From positions 1 to 51,243 of the forward strand of contig JAGHYV010000031.1 in assembly GCA_017743475.1 (NCBI GenBank): a stretch of DNA of 51,243 nucleotides, given 5' to 3'. The notes below the pieces were generated by a model, which worked only from the letters and a program-made list of their open reading frames with translations, was not told the origin of the DNA and ran no database searches. A program made the translations under genes and the position numbers. This DNA comes from Roseiflexus sp. Its GTDB lineage: Bacteria; Chloroflexota; Chloroflexia; Chloroflexales; Roseiflexaceae. Each line of letters begins with the position of its first letter. Position 1 is the stretch's first letter. Below, piece by piece: positions 26,088 through 36,108 of the stretch.

Positions 26088-27224
26088 GTGATCGAGCAAC
26101 ATTCTGTCGCAACCGCCAGAGCGCAGCAAGCCATGCAGACGAACGACTATCACAGGGAACCACCAGTGCAGACGACGCTCCGTTTGATAGTAGGGTGCCT
26201 TATGCTGGCGTGTGGCGTTCTCCTGGTGCAGCGTCTGCCGAACCCGGATTTGTTCGGTGATTATGTTGCCGTCTGTCGCTGGTGGCAACGCTTTCCGGCG
26301 CAATCCTGGACGGCAGCAATCAGCGGCTGTGATCCGCTTGTGGACTATAGCGCTTTCGCTCCCAATCCCCATCCTCCCTTTTCAACTCTTCTGCTGCTGC
26401 TCCTTGGTCTGTTTGCCTGGCCCGATGCGCGCTGGGTATGGTTCGGAATCAGCGGCTGCTGTCTGCTCGGCGCGTGGCACTTCCACCGTGTGCCAGTCGT
26501 CGTATGCACTGCCACGGCTCTCTTTGGCATTTTCGGATTGTACCGCGGAACGCTGGAACCGTTTTTGTTCACACTGATGCTTGTGGCGCTGACGGTAGGG
26601 AAAACGCGCCCGATCCATGCCGCAATTCTTATTGGTCTGGCAGCGGCAATCAAAATCTATCCCGGACTGCTTCTGGCTTCCTTTCTGCTAGAGCGCCGCC
26701 ACAAAGCGTTGCTGATGGGCGTTGCCGCTGCTGGCGCCGCGACAGTGATAAGCACGATGGCAGTCGGACTGGATGTGCTGGGCGAGTGGATGGCGCACAC
26801 AGCGCCGAACGCCCATTTCTGGCGTTCAAATCCGGATAACCTTTCCCTGGCGCGAATTGTGGGAAACATCGCACCGCAGTTTTCTCCGTTGCTGGCAGCG
26901 ATATTTTTCTTTGCGCTCACCCTGCTTCTTCTTGCTCGGAAAAAAAAGGGCCATCCAATCTCAATGCAGACGTTGTTGCCAGCAACACTCCTCGTTACAC
27001 CACTGGTGTGGAGCCACTATATCATCCACGTTGGACTGCTCAGATTGACGCGACTTAAACAGGTCCTGTTCCTGGCAGGAGGCGGACTGATCTTTCTGAG
27101 CAGTCTAAACCTGCTTCCAACTCAGAGCGCCGCAGCGGCATACGGTCCTGTCCTGGCAGCGCTGGTGTTGCTGTGGTATCGCGCCTGGCGAGACGGTCTT
27201 AGTCTTTCTACTGAACCCGTGTAG
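26088..27224 (+). CDS. GT87-like (DUF2029) integral membrane glycosyltransferase
   Basis: 378 residues (363 from ATG 26133), about ten hydrophobic segments. Family marks are the acidic first loop with DLFGDYVAV, FAPNPHPPFSTLLLLLLG and AAIKIYPGLLLASFLL. GT87 enzymes are GT-C glycosyltransferases that use polyprenyl-phosphate sugars, typically mannose, outside the membrane. The same AAIKIYPG signature occurs in the 31-32 kb gene, so the two are paralogues. The start is uncertain: GTG 26088 or ATG 26133, both without a clear ribosome site. Acceptor unknown. Confidence 0.75.
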   Translation: MIEQHSVATARAQQAMQTNDYHREPPVQTTLRLIVGCLMLACGVLLVQRLPNPDLFGDYVAVCRWWQRFPAQSWTAAISGCDPLVDYSAFAPNPHPPFSTLLLLLLGLFAWPDARWVWFGISGCCLLGAWHFHRVPVVVCTATALFGIFGLYRGTLEPFLFTLMLVALTVGKTRPIHAAILIGLAAAIKIYPGLLLASFLLERRHKALLMGVAAAGAATVISTMAVGLDVLGEWMAHTAPNAHFWRSNPDNLSLARIVGNIAPQFSPLLAAIFFFALTLLLLARKKKGHPISMQTLLPATLLVTPLVWSHYIIHVGLLRLTRLKQVLFLAGGGLIFLSSLNLLPTQSAAAAYGPVLAALVLLWYRAWRDGLSLSTEPV

Positions 27225-27376
27225 TCCTGTCCTGCTCCCTCCTGGTACACTGTATCTCCTGGTTCTATGTCACATCAGTACTACCTTCTCTCTTGCTGCT
27301 GCGCCTGAAGTGTCGTATGCTGGCAGAGGCGGGAAGCAGAGATTCACTTGCATGATGCGATGAGAGCAGGCAAGGT

Positions 27377-29032
27377 ATGACGACATCGCACGACACTCTC
27401 CAGCAAGGTATTGCGGCAGCGCGCTCCGGGCAGCGTGCCCTGGCGCGGCAACTCTTTGTGCGTGCAATTGAGGCAAATCAGCATAACGATGAAGCGTGGG
27501 TCTGGCTTGCGGGTGTCGTGGATGATCCTGCTGATATGCGGCGCTGCCTGCAACAGGCGCTGCGGATCAATCCGTTGAACCCACAGGCGCGTCAGGGAAT
27601 TGCTTGGCTTGACCAGCAAGCCAGGCAGGCGCAGAAGACCTCATCATCCACAGGCGCACCACCTGGCGGTCAGGTATCATCGGCATCTCTGTCGGCGACG
27701 ATGCACCCACTGCCGTCCCAGGCAGCGAATCTGTCGTCATCGGCGCCGTCTGCACCCAAAGGCGGGCTTTTCCAGCTGCCCTCCGCGACGAACAGTTCTT
27801 CGTCTGCGTCTCAATCAGATGCGTCAGTCTCATTGGCGGCGACGCATCCACTGCCGTCCCAGGCAGCGAATCCGCCATCACCAGCGCCGTCTGCAACTAA
27901 AGGCGGGCTTTTCCAACTCCCCCCAGCAACAAACAGTGCAGCAAGTGCATCGGCAGCGCCAGCATCTAATCGCCCCTCCAGCCTCCCGCGTCCAGCCGAC
28001 CAACCTGCCCGTCGGTTCGCCCTCTTCGGTAAGCCCAAACCGACCGCTGCTGCAATAGTCGCCACGGCGGCTGGCGCAGCCAGTGCGACAATGACTGCAC
28101 CGGTGTCGAAACCACATTGGAAAGCGAAAGAGCTACCGCCGGAGGATGGCGACCCCACGCGCGATCGCTGCCCATATTGTGGTGAGTTGAACAACCCAGA
28201 TCGGAAACGATGCCGTCGCTGCGACCGCAGCCTCATGATTCGCGGTCCGGTGCGTGAACAACGCTCTCTGTGGCTCTCCATCCTGGGCATTGTCTGGATC
28301 ATTGGCGGCGTGCTGGGCATTCTGGGAGCGGTTCTGATACTGATTGGTCTCCTGGTGCTATACAACTCATTCTTCGGCAGTCTGTCCGGGTTCCCGCTGA
28401 TCGTTGTGCTTATCGCAGTGATCATTGCCCTGATCTATGGCGGGCAGATTGCTCTTGCGCGCGCAATGCTGAATCGCGCCCGTTGGGCATACTGGATCAT
28501 TGCCGTACTGACGGCGCTGCAACTTGGCGGTTCTTTGGTCGGCGCGCTTGGCGCCTCCGCAGCAATCGGCGACGCTATTGCTCAGGCACGGGAGTTTCTT
28601 CCTTCGCCAGACGCTGCTGCCGCTGTCGCTGCAGTCGGCGGCATCTTCGGGGCAGCCGGACTGATTGATGTTGCCATCAAGGCATTCTTCATGCTGCTGG
28701 TCGGGTTGAGCTGGCGCGATTTCTATGGACCCAAAGAGCGCTTCGTTTCTGAGGTGCGCGGCAATACCGACTACGAACTGTTCAACACCGGTCTGGCGCT
28801 GCAACGCAAAGGCATGTGGTGGATGGCGATGAAACAGTGGGAAGCGGCAGTCGCCAATTCACCGCGTGATACCGATTACCTCCACGCTTTGGCGGTCGCC
28901 TACGCGAAACTCGGCGAGTGGGAAAAGGCACGCGAAACCATCGCAAAGGCGATCACAATTTCCCCGAATAACCCGATCTTGAGACAGATTCAGGAACGGA
29001 TTGAACGCATGACGCTTGCAGCGCAGGGGTAA
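27377..29032 (+). CDS. TPR / zinc-ribbon membrane protein
   Basis: 551 residues. An N-terminal TPR-like pair (1-75) is followed by a Ser/Ala/Pro-rich linker (about 80-250) holding a duplicated segment around KGGLFQLP. A zinc ribbon, CPYCGELNNPDRKRCRRC (about 262-279), comes next, then several membrane segments (about 295-330, 338-365, 372-390 and 420-440). The C-terminal TPR (about 460-540; AMKQWEAAVANSPRDTDYLH) closes the protein. This looks like a cytoplasmic-facing scaffold anchored in the membrane; function unknown. ATG 27377 is the first residue of the TPR-like helix. Confidence 0.75.
   Translation: MTTSHDTLQQGIAAARSGQRALARQLFVRAIEANQHNDEAWVWLAGVVDDPADMRRCLQQALRINPLNPQARQGIAWLDQQARQAQKTSSSTGAPPGGQVSSASLSATMHPLPSQAANLSSSAPSAPKGGLFQLPSATNSSSSASQSDASVSLAATHPLPSQAANPPSPAPSATKGGLFQLPPATNSAASASAAPASNRPSSLPRPADQPARRFALFGKPKPTAAAIVATAAGAASATMTAPVSKPHWKAKELPPEDGDPTRDRCPYCGELNNPDRKRCRRCDRSLMIRGPVREQRSLWLSILGIVWIIGGVLGILGAVLILIGLLVLYNSFFGSLSGFPLIVVLIAVIIALIYGGQIALARAMLNRARWAYWIIAVLTALQLGGSLVGALGASAAIGDAIAQAREFLPSPDAAAAVAAVGGIFGAAGLIDVAIKAFFMLLVGLSWRDFYGPKERFVSEVRGNTDYELFNTGLALQRKGMWWMAMKQWEAAVANSPRDTDYLHALAVAYAKLGEWEKARETIAKAITISPNNPILRQIQERIERMTLAAQG
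27695..27936 (+). repeat. Imperfect direct repeat inside the TPR/zinc-ribbon gene
   Basis: Units of about 100 bases (27695-27795 and 27839-27936) share GCGACG...CACTGCCGTCCCAGG...GGCGGGCTTTTCCA. Each encodes HPLPSQAAN...KGGLFQLP. A recent internal duplication of the linker. Confidence 0.8.
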
Positions 29033-29079
29033 TAACGTTTGCTGTGCAGTCTGAAAGCGCGATGAATATCAACGCCGAG

Positions 29080-29109
29080 CAACGCTGCGGCTAGGGCGCA
29101 GCAGCGTTG
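29080..29109. terminator. Hairpin between convergent TPR and DUF2079 genes
   Basis: CAACGCTGC (29080-29088) pairs perfectly with GCAGCGTTG (29101-29109) around a 12-base loop. It lies between convergent stops and has no T run. Confidence 0.45.
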
Positions 29110-29127
29110 TGCCCTGCCAGAGTGCGA

Positions 29128-31125
29128 TCACTGCTCTACTTCGACCATCGCGACAGGGTGCTCGTCTGTGCCTGCCATCCGACTGCGCTCGTCGGTCAGC
29201 GCCGCATTGGGGTGGCGCACATCGTACCAGCCGACGCGCCAGGTGTAGCGACCGGGCAGTGCATCAGACGGCACAACCACATCGAAGGTCTCTTTGACGA
29301 CATCACCCTCCCGCCATTCCCACGCCGGTCGCAGCGCGTAGCCAGGCACATGGACGAACCGCGCGCCTGCGACTCCCTCCAGCCGACTCACCGCAACATA
29401 CTGTGCGCCTGGCGGCAACGCCTCGCGCACCCGCCACACAAACGTCGCCCGCAACCGGCGCGGCGCGATTGTATCAACCTGCGCACGTACCAGGTCGAAC
29501 GGTCCGAACCGTTGCAACGCTGGTGCGCCATTGTCAGGAACGAGCGACAGGCTATTGATCAGTACTCGGTCAGGAGGCGCGTCACGCGCGAACAGCAACA
29601 ATCCATCCTCCATATCGACTAGCGCAAATGCTGGATCGTTCAGAAGGGTTGCGATCGCGTCGCGGTCATAATCAAGACCGCCGCCATACCCGTCATCTAG
29701 GTGAAGGTACCAGTCGAAGAGCGCATCAGGCAGCACATACTGCACCTGCGGCAACAGCGATGGCAGGCGTTCGGCGCGCGCCTCGAACGGGTAGCGCACC
29801 AGATACACGGTTTCGCGGTTTACGAGATGGGTAGCAACGAAGGTTGAAGCGGCAAGCGGCGCATCGGGCGGTACACGGGTTGCCAGAAATGATGCCAGGC
29901 GCGCGTCACGTGGAGTAACACCGTAGATTGACCGGTCGAAGCCATACCCCGGCACACCAGACCAGAACAACGGATTAAGCGGCGTATTGACCAGCAATGC
30001 GCTGCAGATTGCCGTAACTGCGACGGTAAAGCCGAGATCGCCGCGCCACGAACGTCGTGGGCGCCGGGTCGCATCCGGCGGTCGAGCCATTGCGGCGCTC
30101 TTCATCCGCGCCGCGCCGTCGATGATCGCCATCACGATGAACGGCACGACCAGGGCATAATGGTGATACCGGTAGTCAAACGCACCGCCGGGACCGGTTG
30201 AGATGAGCATTGCCGCTGCCAGTGGCAAGCCCGGCAGCAACCAGCGCCAGCCGCGCCACGCTACCAGCAACGCTGGACCAAAGACCACAATTGCATTCAG
30301 AAATCGGTCGGGCAGGGTTGCTGCAATCTCGTGCAGTGCGCCGAAATAGTACGCCAGATATTCGCCGGTGATCTCCGCTGCACGACCAGCGGAGGCAGGG
30401 GTAAACAGCGGTCGCACAACGAAAAATGCCAGTGCACCGTAGACCCCGCCTGCCAGCGCGGTTCGTGCACCAATGCGCCGCTGCCCTTCCCACAGCCACA
30501 GTACCGCACCGATACCCACCACCAGCGCAGCAACATAGAACTTCATACTGAGCGCCAGTGCGATCCACAGCGCGAACCGGCGCCAGGCGTGCACGTCGAG
30601 CGCATCAAGCGCAAACAGCAGCAACGGCGCCGCGACCGTATCGGCATGAAAATCAAAAAGCACACTGGTCTGCGCAGTTGGATAGAGCAGGTAGATGAGC
30701 GCCAGGCAGCGTGCCGCATATGGGCGCACAGCCTGCCCATCGCTGCCGGTTGCATCGATCCGCCGCCACGCTATGCGATACACAGGGATAGCCCCCAGTG
30801 CAAAGAGGGCTGCCTGCACTGCCAGCAAAGCGCGTGGATCAGGCCAGGTTGCGTAGATCGGCCCAAGAAGGAAATACCCGATCTCGACATGCCCGGCGAG
30901 ACGCGAGGCACGCATCCCTTCGGGGCGCGAGTAGAGCAGCGGTTCGCCGCGTGAGCCGCTCCAGATCGCCTGCGCCATATTCCCCAGATCGTACATGCCA
31001 GCGTTGAACCCATCGTAGCGCGCAATGCTTAACCAGCTCAGCATGGCGCTGATCAGCAGAACGGCAGTCCAGAGAAAAGGATCGCGGAGAGAGGGACGTA
31101 GAGAAGCAGGGGGAGTCGTAATCAT
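29128..31125 (-). CDS. DUF2079 membrane protein (GT-C glycosyltransferase-like)
   Basis: 665 residues. About ten hydrophobic segments occupy residues 15-370, and a soluble outer domain of about 280 residues follows. The first loop carries DGFNAGMYDLGNMAQAIW, the acidic signature of DUF2079, a family placed near GT-C glycosyltransferases. The soluble end holds a beta-rich part (PRRLRATFVWRVREALPPG) that may bind glycan. Last gene of the tightly packed minus-strand run; it begins nine bases after the stop of the frameshifted GT87 gene. Donor and acceptor are unknown. Confidence 0.8.
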   Translation of the reverse strand: MITTPPASLRPSLRDPFLWTAVLLISAMLSWLSIARYDGFNAGMYDLGNMAQAIWSGSRGEPLLYSRPEGMRASRLAGHVEIGYFLLGPIYATWPDPRALLAVQAALFALGAIPVYRIAWRRIDATGSDGQAVRPYAARCLALIYLLYPTAQTSVLFDFHADTVAAPLLLFALDALDVHAWRRFALWIALALSMKFYVAALVVGIGAVLWLWEGQRRIGARTALAGGVYGALAFFVVRPLFTPASAGRAAEITGEYLAYYFGALHEIAATLPDRFLNAIVVFGPALLVAWRGWRWLLPGLPLAAAMLISTGPGGAFDYRYHHYALVVPFIVMAIIDGAARMKSAAMARPPDATRRPRRSWRGDLGFTVAVTAICSALLVNTPLNPLFWSGVPGYGFDRSIYGVTPRDARLASFLATRVPPDAPLAASTFVATHLVNRETVYLVRYPFEARAERLPSLLPQVQYVLPDALFDWYLHLDDGYGGGLDYDRDAIATLLNDPAFALVDMEDGLLLFARDAPPDRVLINSLSLVPDNGAPALQRFGPFDLVRAQVDTIAPRRLRATFVWRVREALPPGAQYVAVSRLEGVAGARFVHVPGYALRPAWEWREGDVVKETFDVVVPSDALPGRYTWRVGWYDVRHPNAALTDERSRMAGTDEHPVAMVEVEQ

Positions 31126-31134
31126 GAGAGCTTG

Positions 31135-32264
31135 TCAGGTTCTTAGGAGTCGAGAATCTGAAGAATTGTTACCTAACGAACGGTTATACTTCAATCCCCA
31201 ACGAAGAGTATCGAGCCACATGATAAGCAACCCGCCGATCAACGGTGCAATTATCACTATTTCTGTGCTGTGCGACAGCGAAAGCAGACCAACACGACTG
31301 AGGAGTGCAGCAATACCTCCAATGCCAAAACAGAGCGCTACTCCATAATGTGGACGTCCCAATCCTAAAAGCGCGACATAGTGAGGACCGACAAGAGGAC
31401 TTCCGGCGATCATGATCGGCAGCAAAGAGCGCCAGTCACTGCTACGAAACAGATACGGCGCCATTGGCAGAATAAGCAGAACGATAACTATCACTGACAC
31501 GAGAGAAATGGACAATCCCGGAAAAACCAGATGCACTAGACGCACAACTGAAGCATTTCCTGCAGTATTGAGGTATCGCTCCACGTTCCAGGGAATATAT
31601 GCAAGCCAGGCAGCAAATGCCCATTTTCCCAGTATCATATCGGCGACAAATGTCACACCAACTGCTGTTATGAGTCCGTACAAGCCCTCTCGCCAGCGAA
31701 GAGCAATAAAAAATGCGATAAGAAGAACCCCCGGATATATCTTGATAGCTGCTGCAAGTCCAATAAGAACAGCGGCTAGACCGGGGTGGTACGGACTGAC
31801 ACGGAGCGCAAGAGCAAGCATAAGCATCAGGATCGGCTCAAAAACGCCTAATGACAGACCAACCACCCACATTGCTGCAGTAGATAGCGCCATTCCTCGA
31901 TTGACCCCAATACATAGCCATGCCAGCGGTATCGCAAGACATCCGATCATCAACCAGATAGCACGCGCCACCTTGAAGGGAAGCAATCCAAGCGGCAGAA
32001 CAAGGAATGTAGCAAATGGTGGATGTGCAGTCTGGTATGCACCGCTCACGTTATCTTCCGGGCAGCAAGCCTGATATATGAGAAATGTCGGTGCACTGGG
32101 ATCCATTCCATGCCACCATGCCATGCAGCCGCATAGTCTTGAGCAAAATCTGCTCCGCTTTCCCGGCTGATCGCAATGAGCGCTGCCACCAGAAAACTTC
32201 CAGCAACCATTGCAACCCATTGCTGTCGATTCTGTGATCGACTCGCGGCATTAGACGCCCACAT
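31135..32264 (-). pseudogene. GT87-like glycosyltransferase gene with an apparent frameshift
   Basis: The 5' end (ATG 32264, with AAAGGA upstream) encodes a membrane helix and ADFAQDYAAAWHGG, the family's first outer loop. The conserved continuation DPSAPTFLIYQACCP and the remaining 330 residues, including HPPFATFLVLPLGLLP and AAIKIYPGVLLIAFF, lie in another frame. One missing base in the GCATGG-rich stretch near 32104-32116 explains it; no slippery heptamer is seen. The downstream frame is open to 31135. It may be a recent pseudogene, a sequencing error, or re-initiated. Visibly more A/T-rich than its neighbours. It overlaps the upstream gene by 14 bases, as in an operon. Confidence 0.75.
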
Positions 32265-33222
32265 CGCTCTGAATTCCTTTCCTGTCCGAAGAAGATGCCT
32301 TCGCGTTTACTATTGTCGTTATCAGGGTTGGCAATCCTGCGAGACTGCAAAGCAAGAGCAGTATGCGTCCGATAATCGCCGCTGCCACAGCCTGATCGGG
32401 TGACATGTCAACACGCATCAACAGCACCGTGATTATACCCTCACGGACACCCAAACCACCAGGGGTCAACGGAAGCAGGCCGATCAAGCCCACAATGGGC
32501 CAGAGGAATGCTATCGCAATCGATGCATCGGAAGTGATGGACAGCGCAAGCAACCAGAGACTCAGGCCGTTGAAGAGGTGAAAAAGAACCGATAATGCCA
32601 GACATGCGACAACAATGCCAGCACTGCTCCGATAGCGCACCACGACATCCCTGACTTGCCGAAAGACAAGTGCTCCTCGATGCGACGAGCGCATCAAACG
32701 GGCAGGCGGCGCACCAAGCGCTGCGGCGATCCCAATCGTTGCCAATAGTGCGACAAAACTCGCGCTTACCGGCAACCACACCGGCACATCCAGCATACTG
32801 GGCATCAGCATCAGCGCGGGTGAGGCAAGCGCTACCAGTGTGATCAACCCGGTGAGACGTTCCATAACCACGCTTGACCACACAGCCGTACCTTCGCCCA
32901 ACGCGCGAGCGGCGGCATAGCCGCGCCCCACATCCCCACCGACATCCGAAGGCAACAGGGCGCCCACTAGCGATCCCATGAGATACCACAGCACCAGGTG
33001 GGACAGCGATACATGTATGTCCTGGGCGCGGAGCAGCAATTGCCACTTGATGCAACTCAACGCCACACCAATAAAATAAATCACTACGCATCCGATGAGT
33101 GGAAGCGGATGCGCTCTTAATACTGTCGTCCAGACCGACCGGATTTCGGCGAATTGCACGATAAGGAGCGCGATCAGCGCCACACCCACGCCAACTCTGA
33201 CCCAATGGCGCCAGTGTTTCAT
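32251..33222 (-). CDS. LPG-synthase TM / AglD-type (UPF0104) membrane protein
   Basis: 323 residues with eight or so hydrophobic segments, matching the lysylphosphatidylglycerol-synthase transmembrane family (UPF0104) but without the soluble aminoacyl domain. Characteristic are LVLWYLMGSLVGALLPSDVGG and the later PLTPGGLGVREGIITVLLMR. Family members sit in glycan and lipid operons and are proposed flippases, or glycosyltransferase partners such as archaeal AglD. ATG 33222 overlaps the methyltransferase stop as ATGA. Here it may move lipid-linked sugar donors across the membrane. Confidence 0.85.
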   Translation of the reverse strand: MKHWRHWVRVGVGVALIALLIVQFAEIRSVWTTVLRAHPLPLIGCVVIYFIGVALSCIKWQLLLRAQDIHVSLSHLVLWYLMGSLVGALLPSDVGGDVGRGYAAARALGEGTAVWSSVVMERLTGLITLVALASPALMLMPSMLDVPVWLPVSASFVALLATIGIAAALGAPPARLMRSSHRGALVFRQVRDVVVRYRSSAGIVVACLALSVLFHLFNGLSLWLLALSITSDASIAIAFLWPIVGLIGLLPLTPGGLGVREGIITVLLMRVDMSPDQAVAAAIIGRILLLLCSLAGLPTLITTIVNAKASSSDRKGIQSDVGV

Positions 33223-33929
33223 TGCGGTACTCGACCGATCATCAGAATTGCTCGCGCAAAGGTTAGCCGCATCTTATACAGTTTTTCCCCCAATGTCCCC
33301 GGAATCATTCGTGCAATAGCGCCCATCGTTCCACCACCGAGCGTATATCCTCCCAGCCATCCAGCAGTTCCGGTAAACGGACCGTAGAGACTGCGCTGCT
33401 CGATCACGGTCAACCCTGCATCGTGATACATCTGCAGCAAACGACGTCTGGTTGTTACAAAACTATGGCTGTAATCACAATTCCAGAAATCTTCACGCAG
33501 CGCAAGATAGTCAGGTACGATAAGGGCGACGATTCCACCGGGAATGACCACGCGACGCATCTCGCTGAGAAGCGACAGCGCCTCCACGTAGCCAGGACTG
33601 TGTTCTACGACGTGGGACGCAAATGCTATATCGAACGCTCGACTCACAAACGGAAGACGCTCCGCGTATGATTGGACGCTGCAAACTCCCTGATCACCAA
33701 GCCGCATGAGCAATCGATGGTTGATATCCAGGGCATAGTAGCGAAGATGTGCCTGAAGGCAAACACTGGCGAATACTCCACGCCCCGGTCCAATTTCAAG
33801 GAGAGAACGTGAGTGCGGAGAGACGCATAACAGTCGTCCAAGGACATAGCGCGCCTGTGTTCTCACCCATGCGATCCCTGCTGCTGTCGCCGACCGATCG
33901 CCGTAATAATCATAAAATGGCATGGTCAC
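33219..33929 (-). CDS. Class I SAM-dependent methyltransferase
   Basis: 236 residues with one methyltransferase-11-type fold. The SAM loop is LLEIGPGRGVFAS (about 43-55), then the acidic residue of YALDINHRLL. Motif II is FDIAFASHVVEHSPG (about 103-117) and the post-motif is GGIVALIVPDYLALRED. The GTG start overlaps the stop of the upstream GT2 gene (GTGA), which supports it over an ATG two codons later. Probably methylates a sugar or lipid-linked glycan made by the same operon. Confidence 0.85.
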   Translation of the reverse strand: MTMPFYDYYGDRSATAAGIAWVRTQARYVLGRLLCVSPHSRSLLEIGPGRGVFASVCLQAHLRYYALDINHRLLMRLGDQGVCSVQSYAERLPFVSRAFDIAFASHVVEHSPGYVEALSLLSEMRRVVIPGGIVALIVPDYLALREDFWNCDYSHSFVTTRRRLLQMYHDAGLTVIEQRSLYGPFTGTAGWLGGYTLGGGTMGAIARMIPGTLGEKLYKMRLTFARAILMIGRVPQ

Positions 33930-35008
33930 CCCGCAAATGGAGCAGCGAGACGCCAGTACAGAGCAAACGCCCGTTCCAGCACACTCTGCGCCAGACGTTC
34001 TGCTGGACTCTGGATCAATCCAGGCACGTACGAAAGATGATGTGCCGAAAGCAACTCACGATCAGAAATGCAGCGCGATGACTGAATGCGCTTCCGGTGA
34101 AACCAGATCGCGCGCCGGTATCGCACAACATCCCGCAAAGCGCGCCAGTATGCTCGCATCCAGCCCTTGTGCAGGGCAGTGATCACTAACAGGGCTTCAT
34201 AGAGCGCCAATGCAGGCAGACAGACCAGCAGCGTATTCCAGGCATATATTTTGGCAATTAACATCCAGCGATTACGATAGATGAGATACGCGCGTTGCGA
34301 CGGATACCGCCCCTGACCGCGCCAACTCGTCTCCGGATTACCCTGCCAGTGATAGACGACTGAGCGTGGTGCAACGTAACATCGCCAACCACGCAATCGC
34401 ATCCGCAGTGAGAGATCGAAATCGTTCAGATAAATGAAAAAACGAGGATCGAAGCCTCCTACTGCAAGCGCTCGCTGACGATGGATCAGAAGCGACGTGC
34501 TCGCCTGCGCTCCGACTTCTACAGATTCCAGATCACCAGACGCCTCCTCCAGTTTGACGAATCCGTTGCGCAAGGTCATATGACCCACATAGTGCGCATA
34601 CCCGCCATCGTGGTGAATGCGGTTCTGCGCTGCGAGCACTGCACGCGAGCCGACCATGCCAGTTGAGGGCCACATCGCTTCTGCCGTTGCGAGCAGCGGT
34701 GCAAGCCAGCTATCTGAAACAGTAGTGTCGTGGTCAAGCAGTAACACCCAGGTGGTCTCTGCATAATGCAGCGCAAGATTGCACGCAGCGCTATGCCCGA
34801 TATTTTGCGGTAAGGCAATAAGACTGCACTCTGGAAAATCGCGCCGCACAATATCGATCGTTCCATCCTGCGAAGCATTATCCACGACAAGAATTCGCGC
34901 ATGGGAAGCGGCTGTACGCACGGATTGCAGACATGCGTGGATATACTCCGCAGAATTGTATGTAATCAGTACGATGGTGACCCCTGAGTCAAATGATTCC
35001 ACTTTCAC
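33926..35008 (-). CDS. GT2 glycosyltransferase (rhamnosyltransferase-like)
   Basis: 360 residues. The GT-A nucleotide-sugar domain (1 to about 220) has TIVLITYNSAEYIHACL, ILVVDNASQDGT, LLLDHDTTVSDSW as the DxD-like metal site, and FIYLNDFDLSLRMRLRGW as the acceptor/ED region. It resembles WbbL-type rhamnosyltransferases. The C-terminal 100 residues contain hydrophobic, basic helices that probably contact the membrane. GTG 35008 overlaps the preceding TGA (GTGA), giving a 4-base overlap in the operon. Confidence 0.88.
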   Translation of the reverse strand: MKVESFDSGVTIVLITYNSAEYIHACLQSVRTAASHARILVVDNASQDGTIDIVRRDFPECSLIALPQNIGHSAACNLALHYAETTWVLLLDHDTTVSDSWLAPLLATAEAMWPSTGMVGSRAVLAAQNRIHHDGGYAHYVGHMTLRNGFVKLEEASGDLESVEVGAQASTSLLIHRQRALAVGGFDPRFFIYLNDFDLSLRMRLRGWRCYVAPRSVVYHWQGNPETSWRGQGRYPSQRAYLIYRNRWMLIAKIYAWNTLLVCLPALALYEALLVITALHKGWMRAYWRALRDVVRYRRAIWFHRKRIQSSRCISDRELLSAHHLSYVPGLIQSPAERLAQSVLERAFALYWRLAAPFAG

Positions 35009-36108
35009 TCCATTATCCGTCGATACACATCCTCATACCGCCGTGTCACCTCTTCCCAGGCAAAGGCAGCGATCCGCGCGCGCGCCCGGACGCTCAGTTC
35101 GGCACGCAGGTCGGCATTCTGCATCAGACGCTCCAGGGCTTCACGGAGCGCCGGTACATCCTGCGGCGGAACCAGGATGCCAGCATCACCGACAACTTCG
35201 GGCATACCGCTGACATTGGCGGTGATGATGGCGCATCCGCCCGCCAGCGCTTCGAGCAGCACAACCGGGAAGTTATCGTTGATCGAGGGGAAAACAAAGA
35301 TCGCGCTGGTGGCGTACAGTTCTTCCAGCGGGGCGCCTTTGATAAAACCGCGCCAGTCGATCGGCACACCCAGGCGTTGCGCCAGCGCCTGCAATTCCTC
35401 GCGCATCGGTCCGTCTCCGGCGATGGTCACCTCCCATCCGTTGAGTGGCAGTCCTGCCAGCGCCTCGATAAGATACTGCGCTCCTTTGCGCGGAAACAGG
35501 CGACTGACGAACAGGATGCGCTGTTTTCGTTCTCCAGTTGGTGGCGGAGGCGGATCGAAGCCGTAGGGGATGATCTCGACCGACACTGTACACGTCTGTT
35601 GTATGAGTCCACGTAGATAGTGTGATGGTGAAACGATCATATCAGCGCTGCGCGCAACCAGGCGCCACGCTGGAGCGATCACCCGATGAGCGCGGATGAA
35701 GCGATCCGGATTGTACCCTGGCACATCCGATCCGTGGGCGGTGATCACCAGTGGTAAACCGCTTACCTGACGCACAACTGCTGCCAGAATACCGGTCGGC
35801 ACAATGAAATGTGCATGCACCACATCGTAGCGTCGGTGTCGCAGCAACGCCAGCGCTGGCGGCAACGCAGCTGCGACATAACTCAAAAGTTCGACCGCTT
35901 CGGCGCGCACTGCTGATCGTCGCAACGCCGGCACGCGGATCACCCGCACGTTATCGAACGTTTCGACCGGTGGCAGACGACGGAACCCCATCGTGACCAC
36001 ATCGATCTCATGCCCGGCGTTTGCGAGATGCAGACACAGATCGCGCGTCACCGGGCTGGCGCCCCCGCCAAGCGGCGGATACTCGTAATTGAGCATCAGG
36101 ATGCGCAT
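35005..36108 (-). CDS. GT4 glycosyltransferase
   Basis: 367-residue GT-B enzyme. The N-terminal acceptor domain opens MRILMLNYEYPPLGGG, and the donor domain begins near 185 with RILFVSRLFPRKGAQYLIEAL. The E-x7-E motif region reads DNFPVVLLEALAGG, so the first Glu appears to be Asp. ATG 36108, with AGGA nearby, overlaps the end of the upstream GT87 gene by 13 bases. The donor is probably a GDP- or UDP-sugar, used on the cytoplasmic side to extend a lipid-linked or surface glycan. Confidence 0.9.
   Translation of the reverse strand: MRILMLNYEYPPLGGGASPVTRDLCLHLANAGHEIDVVTMGFRRLPPVETFDNVRVIRVPALRRSAVRAEAVELLSYVAAALPPALALLRHRRYDVVHAHFIVPTGILAAVVRQVSGLPLVITAHGSDVPGYNPDRFIRAHRVIAPAWRLVARSADMIVSPSHYLRGLIQQTCTVSVEIIPYGFDPPPPPTGERKQRILFVSRLFPRKGAQYLIEALAGLPLNGWEVTIAGDGPMREELQALAQRLGVPIDWRGFIKGAPLEELYATSAIFVFPSINDNFPVVLLEALAGGCAIITANVSGMPEVVGDAGILVPPQDVPALREALERLMQNADLRAELSVRARARIAAFAWEEVTRRYEDVYRRIME

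Noticed and set aside
29107-29622. Plus-strand open frame opposite the DUF2079 gene
   Set aside because: Arg/His-rich shadow sequence without family features; the minus-strand gene is supported by operon context and membrane segments.
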